This document shows positions 7,337 through 9,555 of a stretch of DNA of 9,555 bases, piece by piece (the stretch's first letter is position 1; each line of letters opens with the position of its first letter). Under the pieces are notes generated by a model. It was not told the DNA's origin, did not search any database, and saw only the letters and a program-made list of their open reading frames with translations. This stretch comes from an uncultured Bacteroidales bacterium (GTDB taxonomy: Bacteria; Bacteroidota; Bacteroidia; Bacteroidales; P3), in NCBI GenBank assembly GCA_947179195.1, contig CAMXAS010000037.1, forward strand, positions 1 through 9,555. Direction: 5' to 3'. A program made the translations under genes and the position numbers.

Positions 7337-9555
7337 ATCGAATTTTGTTTTCTATCGTGATAATGCCGCGGGTCGCCCTTTTCAAAATAGCGGAGTTCGC
7401 AACCCGCAGACCGCACCAAGGCTTCGATATTGTCCTTGACGTCCTGCTCGCTCCCGCAGATGCAGAGTTTGTTTTCGTAGAGGAAATAGTTTTCGCGGTA
7501 ACGACCCGGCGTGATATTAGGCATGATGACGTTGGCCGCGATGCGCAAGGCCGCCTCCCGCCCCTGCGGATGCAAGGAGGCCATGGCCGTGGTGGCCGCC
7601 ATGTTGAGCGTGGGCATGATGAGCCGCAGCAAGGCCAGCATATTGAGTGAAAGTTCGTAGCGTTCCGCCAGCGTCGGGATTTCGTGCCGCCGCGCGTAGA
7701 GCGGCGTTTCCCGGTGTTCGATATAAGGCCCCATGCCCACCATGTCGATGCCGAAATCGCGGAAAAAGGCGAGGTCGCCGGCCAAATCGGCCTCCGTCTG
7801 ACCGGGCAGGCCTATCATAACGCCGCTGCCCACCATATAATCGGCGGCCTTAAGGGCTTCCAACGCCTTGATACGGTCGTCGAAACGGTGGTCGGCCGGG
7901 TGCAACTGCGCGTAGAGCGCGGGGTTGGACGTTTCGATGCGCAACAGGTAGCGCGTGGCGCCGGCCGCGCGCCAGCGTCCGTAGGTCTCCAGCGTCTGTT
8001 CGCCCAACGAGAGCGTGATGCCGAGGCGGCCATCGGTGCGCCGCGTTATCTCTTGCAACAGGCGTTCTATCGTGTCGATGAACTCCGCGTCCTGCCGTTC
8101 GCCGCTTTGCAGCACGATGGAGCCGAAGCCCGCGCGGTAGGCGTTTTCCACGGCCGTCAGCACCTCCGCTTCCGTCACCGCATAGCGGCTCACGGACGGA
8201 TTGCCGGCGCGGATGCCGCAATAAAAGCAGTTCTTGCGGCAGATATTGCTGTATTCAATCAGGCCGCGCAGATAGACCTGCGGGCCTACCGTCGCCAACT
8301 TGACTTCGCGCGCGGCCTCGCGCAAGGCCTCCGCCTGCGCCCCGCGCCATTGCAGGCACTTGGCCCAGTCTTCGGGCGTATGGCCGATAAGGGCTTGCGT
8401 GGCCGTGCGGTCGGTGGCGGCAGCCTGCGGCCGTGCCGCCCGCCGTCGTATATACGTAGAGTTCTGCGGCAGCAACGCGCCACGCAGCAAGATAAAGCGT
8501 TGGGCATAGGCCGCCAACGATTCGGGGAGGCGCGGCACGGCCTCCGTCCCGCCGACCGCACGGTCGGCGCCGTCGCCGCCCCCGTCTGCGGTGGCCCGTG
8601 GATACACCAGCACGCGGCACCAGTCCAAAATGGTCTCGAACGACCGCCAGTCCGTGAACTTCGCCAAATTGTCCTCGCCCATGAGCAGGTAGAGCGGCCG
8701 CGCCGTTCCCTCCTGCGCACGCACCCGTTCCAGCGTATGCACCGTATAGGACGGACGCGGCAGGTGCAGTTCCAAGTCGCAGGCCCGCATCCCGGCGCGG
8801 CCCGCCAAGGCCTCGTTGAGCAAGGCCCACCGCTTGTCGTCCGGCCACATCTCGGCCTCGGTCTTGAACGGATTGCGCGCCGAAAGCATGAACCACAGGT
8901 CGGCTTCGCCGCCGAAATGGCGCAAGGCCGCCTCGGCCACGGCGATATGTCCGCTGTGCACGGGGTTGAAAGAACCGAAATAGAGAATGAGCGGGCGGCT
9001 GGTCATCGCATCCTCCGTTTCCGCCTGCAAAAAGGCCGTTACCGCCGCCTGCACTTCGGCCACGGCGCGTTCCAAGTCATCGTTGACGATACGCAAATCG
9101 AAGCGCGGCGCAAAGCTCAGCTCCTCTTCCGCGCGGTCGAGCCGTTTTTTCAAGGTCTCGGGCGTTTCCGTACCGCGCCCTTCCAAACGGCGCTTCAACT
9201 CGGCCACGGAGGGCGGCTGGATGAAGATGGCCAGACTCTGTTGCGGGAACTGCTCCTTGATGCGCAGACCGCCTTTCACGTCCACGTCAAACACCACGTC
9301 CTGATTCTGTTCCCAGATGCGCGTGAGTTCGCTTTTCAACGTGCCGTAGAACTGGCCCGCATACACCTCTTCGTATTCGAGAAATTCGCCGGCGGCCACG
9401 GCCTTGCGGAAATCGTCCGCCGTAAGAAAATAATAGTCTTTGCCGTTCTGTTCGCCGGGCCGCATCTGCCTGGACGTGGCCGATACCGAAAACGCCAAGC
9501 GCGGCAGCATCGGCAACACGCGGCGTACGATCGTGGTCTTGCCCGAGCCCGAAGG
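7333..9555 (-). CDS. gmk/nadD/hydE: Trifunctional fusion Gmk-NadD-HydE (5' end outside window)
   Basis: One open frame without a stop runs from the window edge (9555) to the TGA at 7335-7333. Translation from 9555 gives PSGSGKTTIVRR, the Gmk P-loop, so the in-frame GTG at 9519 lies inside the kinase and is not the start; the true start should be about ten codons beyond the edge. Residues below are numbered from that GTG. Order: guanylate kinase (to about 171), NadD (172 to about 372) and HydE (about 373-728). The three would make GDP from GMP, make nicotinate adenine dinucleotide from nicotinate mononucleotide, and help build the dithiomethylamine ligand of the [FeFe]-hydrogenase H-cluster. 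Signature motifs of all three are intact, so each domain looks functional. gmk and nadD are neighbours in Bacteroidota as I recall, so the fusion may come from loss of stop codons in an operon. No signal peptide or membrane segment is seen in the visible part. An assembly or sequencing error is the main alternative, but the other two frames around both junctions show no missing protein tail. The peptidase gene follows with a 4-nt overlap. Confidence 0.9.
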   Translation of the reverse strand, partial: PSGSGKTTIVRRVLPMLPRLAFSVSATSRQMRPGEQNGKDYYFLTADDFRKAVAAGEFLEYEEVYAGQFYGTLKSELTRIWEQNQDVVFDVDVKGGLRIKEQFPQQSLAIFIQPPSVAELKRRLEGRGTETPETLKKRLDRAEEELSFAPRFDLRIVNDDLERAVAEVQAAVTAFLQAETEDAMTSRPLILYFGSFNPVHSGHIAVAEAALRHFGGEADLWFMLSARNPFKTEAEMWPDDKRWALLNEALAGRAGMRACDLELHLPRPSYTVHTLERVRAQEGTARPLYLLMGEDNLAKFTDWRSFETILDWCRVLVYPRATADGGGDGADRAVGGTEAVPRLPESLAAYAQRFILLRGALLPQNSTYIRRRAARPQAAATDRTATQALIGHTPEDWAKCLQWRGAQAEALREAAREVKLATVGPQVYLRGLIEYSNICRKNCFYCGIRAGNPSVSRYAVTEAEVLTAVENAYRAGFGSIVLQSGERQDAEFIDTIERLLQEITRRTDGRLGITLSLGEQTLETYGRWRAAGATRYLLRIETSNPALYAQLHPADHRFDDRIKALEALKAADYMVGSGVMIGLPGQTEADLAGDLAFFRDFGIDMVGMGPYIEHRETPLYARRHEIPTLAERYELSLNMLALLRLIMPTLNMAATTAMASLHPQGREAALRIAANVIMPNITPGRYRENYFLYENKLCICGSEQDVKDNIEALVRSAGCELRYFEKGDPRHYHDRKQNSI
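7336..8403 (-). other. hydE: HydE domain of the fusion ([FeFe]-hydrogenase maturase)
   Basis: HydE is a radical-SAM enzyme that works with HydG and HydF to assemble the [FeFe]-hydrogenase H-cluster. The [4Fe-4S]/SAM motif is C427-C431-C434 in EYSNICRKNCFYCGIR (422-437), preceded by the HydE-type VYLRGLI (415-421). Other matches to the HydE pattern are IVLQSGERQD (468-477), ITLSLGEQ (501-508), YLLRIETSNP (524-533), GVMIGLPGQTEADL (566-579) and DMVGMGPYIEHRETPL (592-607). Near the end are AATTAMASL (641-649) and ANVIMPNITPGRYRENY (662-678). These separate it from BioB and PylB. The first cysteine is about 54 residues after residue 373, against about 62 before it in Thermotoga HydE as I remember it, so a few N-terminal residues are lost. 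No hydF, hydG or hydrogenase gene is in the window. Confidence 0.9.
8404..9006 (-). other. nadD: NadD domain of the fusion (C-terminal tail missing, linker insertion)
   Basis: NadD adenylylates nicotinate mononucleotide in NAD synthesis. The nucleotidyltransferase signature GSFNPVHSGH is at 182-191. It is followed by ARNPFK (214-219), LHLPRPSYTVHTLERV (251-266), GEDNLAKFTDWRSFE (281-295) and the late STYIRRR (354-360), equivalent to the usual SSTxIR. Two departures are visible. Between the VLVYPRA strand (303-309) and PESLAAYA (332-339) there is a Gly/Ala/Asp-rich stretch (about 309-331). After STYIRRR, the usual terminal segment of about 25 residues (VRYLVP...AVxxYI type) is absent and is replaced by an Ala/Arg/Thr-rich linker leading into HydE. 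An in-frame ATG at 9006 could be the ancestral nadD start. Confidence 0.9.
8550..8569. repeat. Perfect 9-bp inverted repeat inside the NadD linker
   Basis: CGCCGACCG (8550-8558) and CGGTCGGCG (8561-8569) are perfect reverse complements around a CA centre. The repeat is coding (residues about 317-324, GADRAVGG) and falls in the Gly/Ala/Asp-rich insertion of NadD. A 12-base part (CCGACCGCACGG, 8552-8563) recurs in the opposite orientation at 8403-8414, at the NadD-HydE junction. The 2-nt centre and coding position argue against a terminator. Confidence 0.6.
9007..9555 (-). other. gmk: Guanylate kinase domain of the fusion (N-terminus cut by window)
   Basis: Gmk phosphorylates GMP to GDP with ATP and is normally essential. 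The domain begins in the P-loop PSGSGKTT at the window edge. It continues through FSVSATSR (10-17) and RPGEQNGKDYYFL (20-32), the GMP-binding region. Next come EYEEVYAGQFYGT (48-60), DVDVKGG (78-84) and the lid arginine region RLEGRGTETPETLKKRL (111-127). It ends with FDLRIVNDDLERAVAEV (140-156) and a terminal helix to about residue 165. All elements of a free-standing Gmk of about 190-200 residues are present except the first few residues off the edge. Where a stop codon is expected, the frame reads on through AETEDA into the NadD methionine. Confidence 0.93.
9012..9016 (-). promoter_or_regulatory. Shine-Dalgarno-like GGAGG before the internal NadD ATG
   Basis: On the minus strand the sequence reads GGAGG-ATGCG-ATG, placing a GGAGG 5 nt before the in-frame ATG at 9006 that begins the NadD domain. 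It may be a relic or a working internal start that would yield NadD-HydE without Gmk. Bacteroidota rely little on Shine-Dalgarno pairing, and GGAGG can arise by chance in GC-rich coding sequence, so this is tentative. Confidence 0.3.

Noticed and set aside
8447..8456. Palindrome CGTATATACG near the NadD-HydE junction as a regulatory or recombination site
   Set aside because: It encodes the conserved STYIR motif of NadD, and similar TATATA strings occur at other Tyr/Ile codons in the window, so codon use explains it.
9517..9519. GTG at 9519 as the start of the long minus-strand gene
   Set aside because: The frame continues upstream to the window edge and encodes the Gmk P-loop (PSGSGKTTIVRR), so the GTG is an internal valine codon.
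7333..9555. HydE domain being biotin synthase (BioB) or PylB
   Set aside because: The VYLRGLIEYSNICRKNCFYCGIR block, the DMVGMGPYIEHRETPL block and the ANVIMPNITP block follow the HydE pattern rather than BioB or PylB.

Overview
The window is a gene-dense, GC-rich piece of a bacterial chromosome, most likely from an anaerobic member of the Bacteroidales. Three things suggest this. Two minus-strand genes have a TAnnTTTG promoter element (the Bacteroidota -7 box) followed by an A-rich leader. The protein types fit: a RecQ with a late zinc cluster, a hydrophobic protein resembling the Bacteroidota DUF6427 group, an exported PepC-like peptidase and an acetyl-CoA hydrolase/transferase-family enzyme. 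HydE points to a fermentative anaerobe that makes or uses H2. A high-GC gut lineage such as Rikenellaceae (Alistipes-like) would fit, but that is inference. No rRNA, tRNA, CRISPR array, insertion sequence or phage gene is visible.

Layout. A complete yifB/comM-type AAA+ ATPase gene (7-1548, +) converges on a complete recQ-type helicase gene (1556-3529, -) with 7 bp between the stop codons. After a 68-bp divergent intergenic region comes a polytopic membrane protein of unknown function (3598-4536, +). It converges on a CoA-transferase gene (4552-5850, -). Upstream of that, on the same strand, are an exported C1-family cysteine aminopeptidase (5894-7336, -) and a very long reading frame that runs off the right edge (7333 to beyond 9555, -).

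The main result is this last frame. It is one uninterrupted open frame encoding three enzymes in order: guanylate kinase (Gmk, cut by the window edge just before its P-loop), nicotinate-nucleotide adenylyltransferase (NadD) and the [FeFe]-hydrogenase H-cluster radical-SAM maturase HydE. gmk next to nadD is a gene order I recall from Bacteroidota. Here the stop codon between them is absent, and HydE is joined to a NadD that has lost its usual C-terminal tail. HydE has no ATG or GTG of its own near its expected start, so it is presumably made only as part of a longer protein. The stop of this frame overlaps the peptidase start in an ATGA, which suggests one transcript, gmk-nadD-hydE then the peptidase, possibly reading on into the CoA-transferase gene, which also has its own promoter box.

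As a unit, the right half combines nucleotide and NAD biosynthesis, hydrogenase maturation, peptide breakdown and acyl-CoA/acetate exchange. This suits an amino-acid- or peptide-fermenting anaerobe, but a functional link is inference. The left half holds DNA-processing genes (YifB/ComM-like, RecQ).
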